Position numbers and translations under genes: made by a program. This document shows, piece after piece, positions 36,502 through 43,641 of a stretch of 64,000 nucleotides of DNA. The stretch spans positions 277,526-341,525 of the forward strand of contig JACKNX010000003.1 of assembly GCA_024234635.1 (NCBI GenBank). The letters are read 5' to 3'. The stretch is from Pseudomonadales bacterium. GTDB taxonomy: Bacteria; Pseudomonadota; Gammaproteobacteria; Pseudomonadales; Azotimanducaceae. A model generated the notes under the pieces. It was not told the DNA's origin, ran no database searches, and worked only from the letters and a program-made list of their open reading frames with translations. Within the stretch, counting starts at the first letter, position 1, and every line of letters starts with the position of its first letter.

Positions 36502-36528
36502 AGCGCATTCCGCGAAGCGGAATGCGCT
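36502..36528. repeat. Inverted repeat, 11-bp arms
   Basis: AGCGCATTCCG (36502-36512) and CGGAATGCGCT (36518-36528) are exact reverse complements around CGAAG. It lies in the non-coding stretch between the O-antigen-ligase-like gene and the tRNA and shares GCGCATTC with the repeat at 36735. Confidence 0.8.
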
Positions 36529-36651
36529 AGTTCAGCGTCTGGCAGCCCACGCCTTATACCACTTCGCCGCAGGCGAAGGGCGCAATCAGTAGTGATTTCC
36601 CCGCGGCGGAATTCCGGAGAGGCAGAACAACGGGGCCAAGCGCGCCTCATG

Positions 36652-36702
36652 GCGTTTTCTACCGTGACCGCCGCCTTCGGCGATGGTGACGGTAGAAAAC
36701 GC
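36652..36702. repeat. Long inverted repeat, 14-bp perfect outer arms
   Basis: GCGTTTTCTACCGT (36652-36665) pairs perfectly with ACGGTAGAAAACGC (36689-36702). After one G/G mismatch, three further pairs and a GC-rich inner stem extend the fold to nearly the full 51 bp. As RNA it would be a very stable rod; as DNA it could extrude as a cruciform. Confidence 0.8.
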
Positions 36703-36734
36703 AGGGTCGGCGCGGGTTGATAGACGCTGGATTT

Positions 36735-36765
36735 GCGCATTCACCCGCTTTGCGGGTGAATGCGC
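36735..36765. repeat. Inverted repeat, 14-bp perfect arms, just 3' of the tRNA
   Basis: GCGCATTCACCCGC (36735-36748) and GCGGGTGAATGCGC (36752-36765) pair perfectly around TTT. It starts 6 bp beyond the encoded CCA end of the tRNA in its direction of transcription, so it may stop transcription or define the tRNA 3' end despite the missing U-tract. Confidence 0.75.
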
Positions 36766-36770
36766 TGATG

Positions 36771-37100
36771 TGGTGGGCCCACCAGGACTCGAACCTGGGA
36801 CCTATGGATTCACTCTACCCCGATGTTTCCACCGGGAGCGGACTATCTCATCGCCCGACGCGTAGCGTCTGGGGCGCGGGACGCTCTTGCCTGTCATTAA
36901 GGGAACTCGCACGTCAACAGCACCGTGCATCCCCCAGGTAGTCTCTGCACCTTCCGGTGGTTTACCACCGGCTTGGCTCAGGATTGCCGGCGGCCGAACC
37001 GCTACGGTTTCCCTGAATTCATCCCGTTCATCTCACGCCTTCCGGTCGTGAGCGCACCATTTGATGAGTCCACTGCTCTAACCAACTGAGCTATAGGCCC
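36771..37100 (-). tRNA. tRNA-Ile2(CAU), split by a group I intron
   Basis: The 5' exon is 37100-37064 (37 nt) and the 3' exon 36810-36771 (40 nt), with CCA encoded. Joined, they make a 77-nt cloverleaf: acceptor GGGCCTA/TGGGCCC (one G-U pair), D stem GCTC/GAGC, anticodon stem GTGGA/TCCAT with loop CTCATAA, 5-nt variable loop AGGTC, T stem CCAGG/CCTGG with TTCGAGT. The anticodon is CAU. The GGGCCTATAGCTCAG start and acceptor resemble the lysidine-modified tRNA-Ile2 of pseudomonads more than elongator or initiator tRNA-Met, which is knowledge from memory. The gene follows rpoD on the same strand, a position also occupied by a CAU tRNA in P. aeruginosa. Confidence 0.88.
36811..37063 (-). ncRNA. 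Group I intron (253 nt) in the tRNA anticodon loop
   Basis: A self-splicing-type group I intron inserted directly after anticodon base U36. Core elements appear in order on the minus strand. P is AATTCAGGGAAACC (37019-37006). Q is AATCCTGAGCCAAGCC (36985-36970), pairing as P4 through TCAGG/CCTGA. R is GTGCAGAGACTA (36950-36939). S is AGATAGTCC (36848-36840), pairing as P7 through GACTA/TAGTC. P2 is CTCACG/CGTGAG, P6 is CCGGTGG/CCACCGG, and P9 has a GAAA tetraloop. The internal guide GTG (intron bases 7-9) pairs with exon CAU, leaving the U-G wobble at the 5' splice site, and the last base is G. Insertion site, guide and small size match the Azoarcus tRNA-Ile(CAU) intron (subgroup IC3). There is no internal ORF. 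Confidence 0.9.
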
Positions 37101-37224
37101 TTTACGAACCGCGCAAGGCTAGCAAATCACCTTCGCAGAAGACATCGGATTTTCCGTACATCGCCTTCACGACACCAGCGCGCCATCGCTCGCTGATGAC
37201 AAGTCTGCCAGCCCAACGCAACTC

Positions 37225-39063
37225 TCAACGCCGCCGGCCGGACTCCGTCCACTCATCCAGGAAGCTGCGCAGGTGCTCTGACCGGCTGGGGTGACGCAGC
37301 TTCCTCAGCGCCTTGGCCTCGATCTGCCTTATGCGCTCACGGGTGACATCGAACTGCTTGCCCACTTCTTCCAGCGTGTGGTCGGTGTTCATGTCGATGC
37401 CGAAACGCATGCGCAGTACCTTGGCTTCCCGTGCGGTAAGGCCACCAAGTACTTCACGGGTGGCTTCACGCAGGCCCTCACCGGTCGCCAGCTCAATCGG
37501 CGAACCAATGGTGATGTCCTCGATGAAATCGCCAAGGTGCGAGTCTTCGTCGTCACCGATGGGCGTTTCCATGGAGATCGGCTCCTTGGCAATCTTGAGC
37601 ACACGGCGCACCTTGTCTTCCGGCATGTCCATGCGCTGACCCAACTCTTCCGGCGTAGGCTCACGCCCCATCTCCTGCAGCATCTGCCGGGATACCCGGT
37701 TCAGCTTGTTGATGGTTTCGATCATGTGTACCGGAATTCGAATGGTACGCGCCTGGTCCGCAATCGAGCGGGTGATCGCCTGGCGAATCCACCATGTGGC
37801 GTAGGTTGAGAACTTGTAGCCACGACGGTATTCAAACTTGTCGACCGCCTTCATCAGGCCGATATTGCCTTCCTGGATCAGGTCCAGGAACTGCAGACCA
37901 CGATTCGTGTACTTCTTGGCTATGGAGATCACCAGGCGCAGGTTCGCCTCCACCATGTCCTTCTTGGCCCGCCGAGCCTTGGCCTCACCCATGGACATGT
38001 TGCGATTGATTTCCTTGATGTCCGGAATCGAAAGCCCGGTATCCTTGGTCACCGCCTTCAGACGCTTCTGCGCCCGCATGATCTCGTCACGGTACAGCTC
38101 CACGCGTGACGAATAGTCTTTCTTCGCTTTCGTCAGCTTGTTGATCCATGCCTGGCTGGTTTCGTTGCCGACATAGGCTCTGCGGAACACTTCACGGGGC
38201 ACGCCAGCCTGGCGCACGCAGAGGTTCATGATGATGCGTTCGTACTTGCGAACGATCGCAAGGCCCTGTCGCGGCATGTCGACGATCTCATCGAAATGCC
38301 TGGGTACGAGCTTGAACGGCGAGAAATCGAGGGCAAGCTGCGCCATCTGTTCGCGAGCCTGCTTCGAATCCCGCTCATGCTCCTTCAGGACCTTCTGGGT
38401 CTTGGCCCATTGTTTCTTGAGGATGGTGAAGCGACGCTTGGCCTCCACGGGGTCCGGCCCCTTGTCCCCCTCTTCCTCCTCTTCGTCGTCCTCTGTGCCG
38501 CTGTTGTCATTGGGCACCACCTGCGCCGCTTCCGGCACATCGTCGGTAGGATCGAGATAACCGATCAGGAGGTCTCCCAGCTTGCCGGCTTCGCTCACTT
38601 CCGTGTATGTGTTCAGCAGGTAATCGACAGTGCCCGGGTAATACGAAACCGCGGCGAGCATGTCGCGAATGCCTTCCTCGATACGCTTGGCGATGGTGAT
38701 CTCGCCTTCCCGGGTAAGCAGTTCCACCGTCCCCATCTCGCGCATGTACATGCGCACGGGATCCGTGGTGCGGCCAGCTTCGGTCTCCACCGCGGCCAGC
38801 GCCGCGGCAGCCTCTTCGGCGGCCAGCTCGTCGGCCGTGTTTTCCTCGGAAGACAGCAACTCGTCGGCATCCGGCGCGGTTTCGTACACCGTGATACCCA
38901 TGTCGTTGATCATGCGGATGATGTCTTCGATCTGTTCCGGATCGGAGATGTCATCGGGCAGATGGTCGTTGACCTCCGCATAAGTCAGAAAGCCCTGCTC
39001 CTTGCCCTTGGCAATCAGTTCCTTCAATCGCGACTGCTGAGAACTGGTGGGTGAATTTCTCAT
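37225..39063 (-). CDS. rpoD: RNA polymerase primary sigma factor RpoD (sigma-70)
   Basis: Housekeeping sigma factor. The ATG at 39063 (612 residues) was chosen over the one at 39090 because CGAGGTGCC lies just upstream and the length then equals the family norm. Visible parts: region 1.1 (KGKEQGFLTYAEVNDHLP), region 1.2 (DPVRMYMREMGTVELLTREGE), an acidic non-conserved insert (EDDEEEEEGDK), region 2 (NLRLVISIAKKYTNRGLQFLDLIQ and YATWWIRQAI), region 3 and region 4.2 (LEEVGKQFDVTRERIRQIE). It ends the rpsU-yqeY-manC-dnaG-rpoD cluster and precedes the split tRNA. Confidence 0.97.
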   Translation of the reverse strand: MRNSPTSSQQSRLKELIAKGKEQGFLTYAEVNDHLPDDISDPEQIEDIIRMINDMGITVYETAPDADELLSSEENTADELAAEEAAAALAAVETEAGRTTDPVRMYMREMGTVELLTREGEITIAKRIEEGIRDMLAAVSYYPGTVDYLLNTYTEVSEAGKLGDLLIGYLDPTDDVPEAAQVVPNDNSGTEDDEEEEEGDKGPDPVEAKRRFTILKKQWAKTQKVLKEHERDSKQAREQMAQLALDFSPFKLVPRHFDEIVDMPRQGLAIVRKYERIIMNLCVRQAGVPREVFRRAYVGNETSQAWINKLTKAKKDYSSRVELYRDEIMRAQKRLKAVTKDTGLSIPDIKEINRNMSMGEAKARRAKKDMVEANLRLVISIAKKYTNRGLQFLDLIQEGNIGLMKAVDKFEYRRGYKFSTYATWWIRQAITRSIADQARTIRIPVHMIETINKLNRVSRQMLQEMGREPTPEELGQRMDMPEDKVRRVLKIAKEPISMETPIGDDEDSHLGDFIEDITIGSPIELATGEGLREATREVLGGLTAREAKVLRMRFGIDMNTDHTLEEVGKQFDVTRERIRQIEAKALRKLRHPSRSEHLRSFLDEWTESGRRR

Positions 39064-39246
39064 GGCACCTCGGTTGAGCTGGTTTTGCATGTGGAACGGC
39101 GTGCAGGGGCGCGGGTGGACGCACCTGTTCCCATTCGGTTCGGCTGATCAGGCCCTGCTGGAGTGGCTTTACCTCGCTGTCGGGAGCGCGCGTTGATTTA
39201 GTTGCTCCGCGTGAAGGTACTTTTCCGTGGCCCGGAGAAACCGGCG

Positions 39247-39276
39247 ATTCTAAAGGTTAGCAGCGGACAATCGCAA
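39247..39276 (-). promoter_or_regulatory. Candidate promoter for rpoD
   Basis: On the minus strand TTGCGA (39276-39271) and TAGAAT (39252-39247) are 18 bp apart, in the 259-bp gap between dnaG and rpoD. The -10 is a five-of-six match. Independent promoters between dnaG and rpoD are known in E. coli (a heat-shock one inside dnaG), so a private promoter here is plausible. Confidence 0.5.
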
Positions 39277-39349
39277 GGCGTGATTGGTCAAAACACCGAC
39301 TGGTTCTGCAGCGGGATGGCAGCTATTGCGACAAGGGACTGACACACGA

Positions 39350-41065
39350 TCAGGTATCGGGGGCCGAACGGCGTTCCGCCAGCAACTGCCGCAGATTTTC
39401 CTGGCTCGGCTCTTCCCGCACCCGGGAGAGCAGCTCGCTCCGCCGGCTGCGTGCCGCCATGTCCCTCAGACGCTGCACGATTTCCAGGAATTCTTCACCC
39501 AGCTTCAGCGGGTCCTCAACCGGTAACTGGCGCGCCGTCAGTTCCAGCAGTTCCTCGTAGCCTGGCTCGCCCACCCACAACGCCAGCAGTTCGTCCATCA
39601 CCGCCCCGGGCTGCTGCGCCAGATAGGCCAGAAATACCGGCATGGGATCTGCGTCGCCAGACGCCGGAAAGTCCCCGACGGCCTCGATAAGCGGGGCCAC
39701 CACCTCCGGGTAACGCAAGGTGATCAGGTGCAGCCGCTCGCGCAGCCGGCCGGCCGCCTGTGGCGGTCCGGGTGCCCGCCGGGGACGCTCAGCCGTCTGC
39801 ACCGGCATGGCGCGCGGCAGCCGGGAACCGCTGAGTCGCTGGAGGTGCTGCAGCATCAGATCACGCAGTACCCCCTCCTGCACCTTTTCGATATGCGGTC
39901 TGGCCAGCGACACGAGGCGGGCCCGGTCATCCAGGCTGTCAAGATTCAGGCCCTGTGAGAGCGTTGAGAACAGATATTCCACGGCGGGAATCGCTCCATC
40001 CAGCCGCGCAAGGAAGGCGTCCTTACCGATCTTTCGAACCAGACTGTCCGGGTCCTCTCCTTCCGGAAGAAACACAAAGCGCGCCCGCTTTCCCTCGGAC
40101 AACACCGGCAAGGACGCCTCGAGTGCCCGCCAGGCTGCCTGTCGTCCCGCACGGTCGCCGTCGAAACAGCATACGACGTCATCCACGTAACGAAACAACT
40201 TGCGCATCTGCTCGGTTGAGATGGCGGTCCCCAGCGCCGCAACGCAGGTGGATATTCCCGCCTGCGCCATCGAAACGACGTCCAGATAGCCCTCCACCAC
40301 GATGAGTCGGTCGAGCTTGCGCACGCTGCGCCGGGCTTCGTACAGACCGTAGAGCTCCTGGCCCTTGTGGAAGATGGGGGTTTCCGGTGAATTCAGGTAT
40401 TTCGGGCCATCGTCCCCACCGAGCACGCGCCCCCCGAAGCCCACGACCCGGCCCCGGGTATCGCGGATGGGGAACATCACCCTTGCGCGAAACTTGTCGT
40501 ACACCCGCCCGCTATCGTTGCGGGTGAGCAAGCCCAGTTCCAGCAAGGTGGCTTCAGCAACGTCAGGCAGTGCAGTGGCGATATTGTTCCATCCGTCCGG
40601 CGCAAAACCGATACCGAAAGTCTGCGCCGTCACGCCGTTCACCCCGCGGCCCTTGAGATAGTCGATGGCGGTTCGGCTGCTCTTCAACGTTGTGCGGAAA
40701 TAGCGATTCGCACGCTCCATTACCGCATACAGACCTTCATCACTGCGTTTCGGCGGCCCACCTGCCTCCCGCGGCACTTCCACGCCGGCCAGGGCTGCCA
40801 GGGCCTCAACAGCGGGCACGAACTCCAGCTGGTCGTATTCCATGAGAAATCCAAGCGCACCACCGCTCGCGCCGCATCCGAAGCAGTGATAAAGCTGCTT
40901 CTGCTGGCTTACCGTGAAGGAAGGGGTTTTCTCCTCGTGGAAGGGGCAGCGCGCCTTGTAGTCCTTGCCGGCCTTGCGCAAAGGCACGCGCCGCTCGATG
41001 ACGTCAACGATGTCCACGCGCGCCAGCAGGTCGTTGATGAAGGACTGGGGAATGCGGCCGGCCAT
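39350..41065 (-). CDS. dnaG: DNA primase DnaG
   Basis: Makes RNA primers at the replication fork with the DnaB helicase. The 571 residues have the N-terminal CHC2 zinc finger (CPFHEEKTPSF...HCFGCG, about 40-65), the RNA-polymerase domain with the TOPRIM motif LIVVEGYLDVV and downstream FDGDRAG (about 255-315), and a C-terminal helicase-binding helical domain (about 430-571). A Pro/Arg-rich linker (ERPRRAPGPPQAAG) separates the last two. Upstream is manC, not the usual yqeY/rpsU. Confidence 0.96.
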   Translation of the reverse strand: MAGRIPQSFINDLLARVDIVDVIERRVPLRKAGKDYKARCPFHEEKTPSFTVSQQKQLYHCFGCGASGGALGFLMEYDQLEFVPAVEALAALAGVEVPREAGGPPKRSDEGLYAVMERANRYFRTTLKSSRTAIDYLKGRGVNGVTAQTFGIGFAPDGWNNIATALPDVAEATLLELGLLTRNDSGRVYDKFRARVMFPIRDTRGRVVGFGGRVLGGDDGPKYLNSPETPIFHKGQELYGLYEARRSVRKLDRLIVVEGYLDVVSMAQAGISTCVAALGTAISTEQMRKLFRYVDDVVCCFDGDRAGRQAAWRALEASLPVLSEGKRARFVFLPEGEDPDSLVRKIGKDAFLARLDGAIPAVEYLFSTLSQGLNLDSLDDRARLVSLARPHIEKVQEGVLRDLMLQHLQRLSGSRLPRAMPVQTAERPRRAPGPPQAAGRLRERLHLITLRYPEVVAPLIEAVGDFPASGDADPMPVFLAYLAQQPGAVMDELLALWVGEPGYEELLELTARQLPVEDPLKLGEEFLEIVQRLRDMAARSRRSELLSRVREEPSQENLRQLLAERRSAPDT

Positions 41066-41220
41066 GATGGGTGCAGCCTACACCAGCCGCCCACTGCAGA
41101 CACTCGCGTGAACGATCGCGCCTGACAATTGACCGCGGGCAACGCACCCATCAGCGAACACCGTGGCGTTGCACGCAAAGTCGTTCCGAGATCGATGGCG
41201 CATGCGCCATGCGGGGAGAA

Positions 41221-42633
41221 TCAGCTCTTGCCGCGCCCGTAGATGTCCTCGAACCGTACGATATCGTCCTCACCCAGATAGGGTCCAACCTGCACCTCGA
41301 TGAGTTCCAGCTCCAGCTTGCCGGGATTGGACAGGCGATGCACCTCACCAACCGAAATATAGGTGCTCTGATTCTCCGAGAGCAGGAATGTGTCGTCGCC
41401 CCGGACGACTTCCGCCGTTCCACGCACAACGATCCAATGCTCCGATCGATGATGGTGTTTTTGCAACGACAGACTCGCCCCCGGTTTCACACAGATGCGT
41501 TTAACCTGGTAGCGCTCACCTTCATCGACCGTTTCGTAACTGCCCCACGGTCGAAAAACCTCCCTGTGCAGGGTCAGTTCCGAACGACCCTGCGCCTTCA
41601 TCGCGTTTACCAACCCTTTGATGTCCTGCACCTGCTCCCTAGCGGCAACGAGAACGGCGTCGGGCGTTTCCACGACTACCAGGTCATCGACGCCGAGGGT
41701 GGTCACCAGGCGTTCCTGCGCAAGCACATACGTGTTCCTCGTATCCTGTGCGATCACGTCGCCCTGTAAGTGGTTGCCTGCGGCATCACGTCCGGATTCC
41801 GCCCAAACGGCGGCCCAGGAACCCACATCGTTCCAGCCGAAATCCGCCGGAACCACCAGCACCTTGTCCGAACCTTCCATTACGGCGTAGTCGATGGAAT
41901 CCGCCGGACAATCGAGGAACGCTTTTCCCGGGCGAAAAAAGTCCATGTCATCGCGACCGTCGGCATGCGCCTTTGCTACAACGGCGGCAATATCCGGACG
42001 CAGGCGCGCCAACTCTTCCAGGTAGGTGCGCGCATGCAGAACGAACATGCCGCTGTTCCACAGATACCGACCCGACGCCAGAAACGCCTCGGCCTTCTCC
42101 GCGCTGGGCTTTTCAACAAACGAACTAACCGGCTGAACGCCGGTTGATCTGTCGGCAACCTCGATGTAGCCGTAGCCCGTCTCCGCGTGGGACGGATACA
42201 GTCCAAAAGTTACCAGCCTCCCGACTTCGGCGGCTTTTGCCGCTTCAACGACCGCCATCTGGAAAGCATGTTCATCACGCACCACATGGTCACTGGGCAG
42301 CACCAGCAGAAGCGCGTCCGGATTGTTGGCGAGCGCGCTGTGCGCCGCCAGTGCAATTGCGGGTGCAGTATTGCGACCTTGCGGTTCCAGCAGAATGGCA
42401 CCGGGCTCCACTCCTGCGGCTCGGCACTGTTCCGCCACCAGAAAACGGTGTTCCTCATTGCAGACGAGCAGCGGCGCCTGCGGGGAGACCAGTCGACTGC
42501 GTCCCAACGCCCCCTGGAGCAGTGTTTCACCACCGAAAAGCGCGTGGAACTGCTTGGGGAACAGCTCCCTGGATAGCGGCCACAGCCGGGTACCGGAGCC
42601 GCCTGCAAGTACGAGTGGCACGAGATTCGTCAT
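41221..42633 (-). CDS. manC: Mannose-1-phosphate guanylyltransferase/mannose-6-phosphate isomerase
   Basis: Bifunctional type II enzyme supplying GDP-mannose for surface polysaccharides. The 470-residue product has the nucleotidyltransferase signature VLAGGSGTRLWPLSRELFPKQF at its start, the second catalytic region FVEKPSAEKA, and the C-terminal cupin isomerase domain with VKPGASLSLQKHHHRSEHW and the Glu/His metal ligands. The ATG at 42633 has GGAG 7 nt upstream; the longer frame to 42672 is not needed. It is inserted within the macromolecular-synthesis cluster between yqeY and dnaG, an unusual place. The O-antigen-ligase-like gene (35226) and the Wzm-like gene (63228) are possible consumers of its product. 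Confidence 0.95.
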   Translation of the reverse strand: MTNLVPLVLAGGSGTRLWPLSRELFPKQFHALFGGETLLQGALGRSRLVSPQAPLLVCNEEHRFLVAEQCRAAGVEPGAILLEPQGRNTAPAIALAAHSALANNPDALLLVLPSDHVVRDEHAFQMAVVEAAKAAEVGRLVTFGLYPSHAETGYGYIEVADRSTGVQPVSSFVEKPSAEKAEAFLASGRYLWNSGMFVLHARTYLEELARLRPDIAAVVAKAHADGRDDMDFFRPGKAFLDCPADSIDYAVMEGSDKVLVVPADFGWNDVGSWAAVWAESGRDAAGNHLQGDVIAQDTRNTYVLAQERLVTTLGVDDLVVVETPDAVLVAAREQVQDIKGLVNAMKAQGRSELTLHREVFRPWGSYETVDEGERYQVKRICVKPGASLSLQKHHHRSEHWIVVRGTAEVVRGDDTFLLSENQSTYISVGEVHRLSNPGKLELELIEVQVGPYLGEDDIVRFEDIYGRGKS

Positions 42634-42828
42634 CAATATCTCCACATCCATTGGTAGCGTCGGCGGACGCACAATGACCTAGAAATCGCAAAGGCCGGCC
42701 GAACGCCGGGATCACATCCCTAGACTCATTCTAGAGTGAAAATTGCCTGCAGTTCTGTGGCGAACTGCGCGCATTGCCAAGGTAGATCGGAGGAGACCGG
42801 GGAGCCGCAAAGAAAGAGCGGCTTCGAA

Positions 42829-43272
42829 TCAGTTCGAGAGCGCCTGCTTCACCAGCGCGCTGACCTTGCCCATGTCCGCCCGCCCCTCGATTTGCGGCTT
42901 CAGCGACGCCATGACCTTGCCCATGGCCTGCATGCCCGATTCGCCGGCGACCGCCGCCCGGACGAGTTCGGCTATTTCTGCTTCCGTGAGAGGTTGAGGC
43001 AGAAAGTTGGCGATGACGTCCAGTTCGAACTGTTCAGCCGCGGCCAGTTCCTCACGTCCCGCCTGGCGATACTGAGCGATGGAATCGTGGCGCTGCTTCA
43101 CCATGCGCGTGAGCACCGTCACCACCCCGGCATCGTCCAGCGTCACGCGCTTGTCGATTTCCACCCGCCGGATTTCCGCGGTGATGAGCCGCAATGCAGC
43201 GACCTGTTCGCGCTCGCGCGCTTTCATGGCCACTTTTGTGGCCTCGGCAATGCGTTCGGTGAGCGTGGTCAT
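42829..43272 (-). CDS. yqeY: GatB/YqeY domain protein
   Basis: A 147-residue cytoplasmic protein equivalent to the C-terminal helical domain of GatB (LTERIAEATKVAMKAREREQVAALRLI, then ANFLPQPLTEAEIAELV and GKVMASLKPQIEGRADMGKVSALVKQAL). Its function is unknown but it is usually located between rpsU and dnaG. It lies 70 bp after rpsU, so co-transcription from the rpsU promoter is likely. The full GatB protein is encoded separately at 31013. Confidence 0.92.
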   Translation of the reverse strand: MTTLTERIAEATKVAMKAREREQVAALRLITAEIRRVEIDKRVTLDDAGVVTVLTRMVKQRHDSIAQYRQAGREELAAAEQFELDVIANFLPQPLTEAEIAELVRAAVAGESGMQAMGKVMASLKPQIEGRADMGKVSALVKQALSN

Positions 43273-43342
43273 GGTGTCCGTGGACGGCTATACGTTGAAC
43301 GATGCACCGGGATCAGCCTGCGGCCTGCGCCGCAAGCGCCAC

Positions 43343-43558
43343 TCAGTACAGCCGCTCGAAACGACGGGATTCGCGTTGCAGCTTCTTCTGATGTCGCTTC
43401 ACCGCGGCAGCCGCCTTGCGTTTGCGGACCGTGGTGGGCTTTTCGTAGAACTCGCGACGACGCACCTCGGACAATACGCCGGCTTTCTCACAGGACCGCT
43501 TGAATCGACGCAGAGCGACGTCGAACGGCTCGTTTTCCTTGACTCGAACGTGGGGCAT
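43343..43558 (-). CDS. rpsU: 30S ribosomal protein S21
   Basis: Small-subunit protein needed for translation initiation. The 71 residues show MPHVRVKENEPFDVALRRFKR, the helix with SEVRRREFYEKPTTVRKR, and a very basic C-terminus. The ATG at 43558 corresponds to the conserved N-terminus; the upstream frame is leader sequence. It is the first gene of the macromolecular-synthesis cluster and is divergent from tsaD, with 83 bp between starts. Confidence 0.97.
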   Translation of the reverse strand: MPHVRVKENEPFDVALRRFKRSCEKAGVLSEVRRREFYEKPTTVRKRKAAAAVKRHQKKLQRESRRFERLY

Positions 43559-43590
43559 AAAACCCTTAAGCTTGGTAAAAAAGGCGGTGG

Positions 43591-43619
43591 ATTCTACCGA
43601 CTGCATCGCCAGGTTGCAA
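43591..43619 (-). promoter_or_regulatory. Strong sigma-70-type promoter for rpsU
   Basis: On the minus strand TTGCAA (43619-43614) and TAGAAT (43596-43591) are spaced by exactly 17 bp, each close to consensus. The predicted start is about 25 nt before the rpsU ATG, giving a short leader. It is the best promoter match in the window and overlaps the 5' flank of divergent tsaD. Confidence 0.7.
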
Positions 43620-43641
43620 AAGCCGGAAACACTTGCCTGCC

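Larger units (their letters stand above)
36429..36770. other. Hairpin-rich non-coding stretch beside the split tRNA
   Basis: No credible gene is seen here. The stretch holds at least four inverted repeats. At 36502-36528 there is an 11-bp perfect arm (AGCGCATTCCG). At 36562-36578 there is a 7-bp arm (CTTCGCC). At 36652-36702 there is a 14-bp perfect outer arm (GCGTTTTCTACCGT) continuing inward with mismatches. At 36735-36765 there is a 14-bp perfect arm (GCGCATTCACCCGC, loop TTT). The first and last share the 8-mer GCGCATTC. None is followed by a U-tract. Confidence 0.7.

Noticed and set aside
36811..37063. Homing-endonuclease gene within the intron
   Set aside because: At 253 nt the intron has no open frame of relevant size on either strand.
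36771..37100. Elongator or initiator tRNA-Met with CAU anticodon
   Set aside because: The acceptor stem pairs G1-C72, unlike the initiator mismatch, and the body resembles tRNA-Ile2; lysidine modification would still need proof.
39280..39290. TTGACC as -35 for rpoD
   Set aside because: It lies more than 30 bp from the TAGAAT -10; the TTGCGA at 39271-39276 fits better.
42634..42828. Promoter for manC with TAGAAT -10 near 42730
   Set aside because: No acceptable -35 at proper spacing; an AlgU-type GAACT match also has the wrong distance to its -10.
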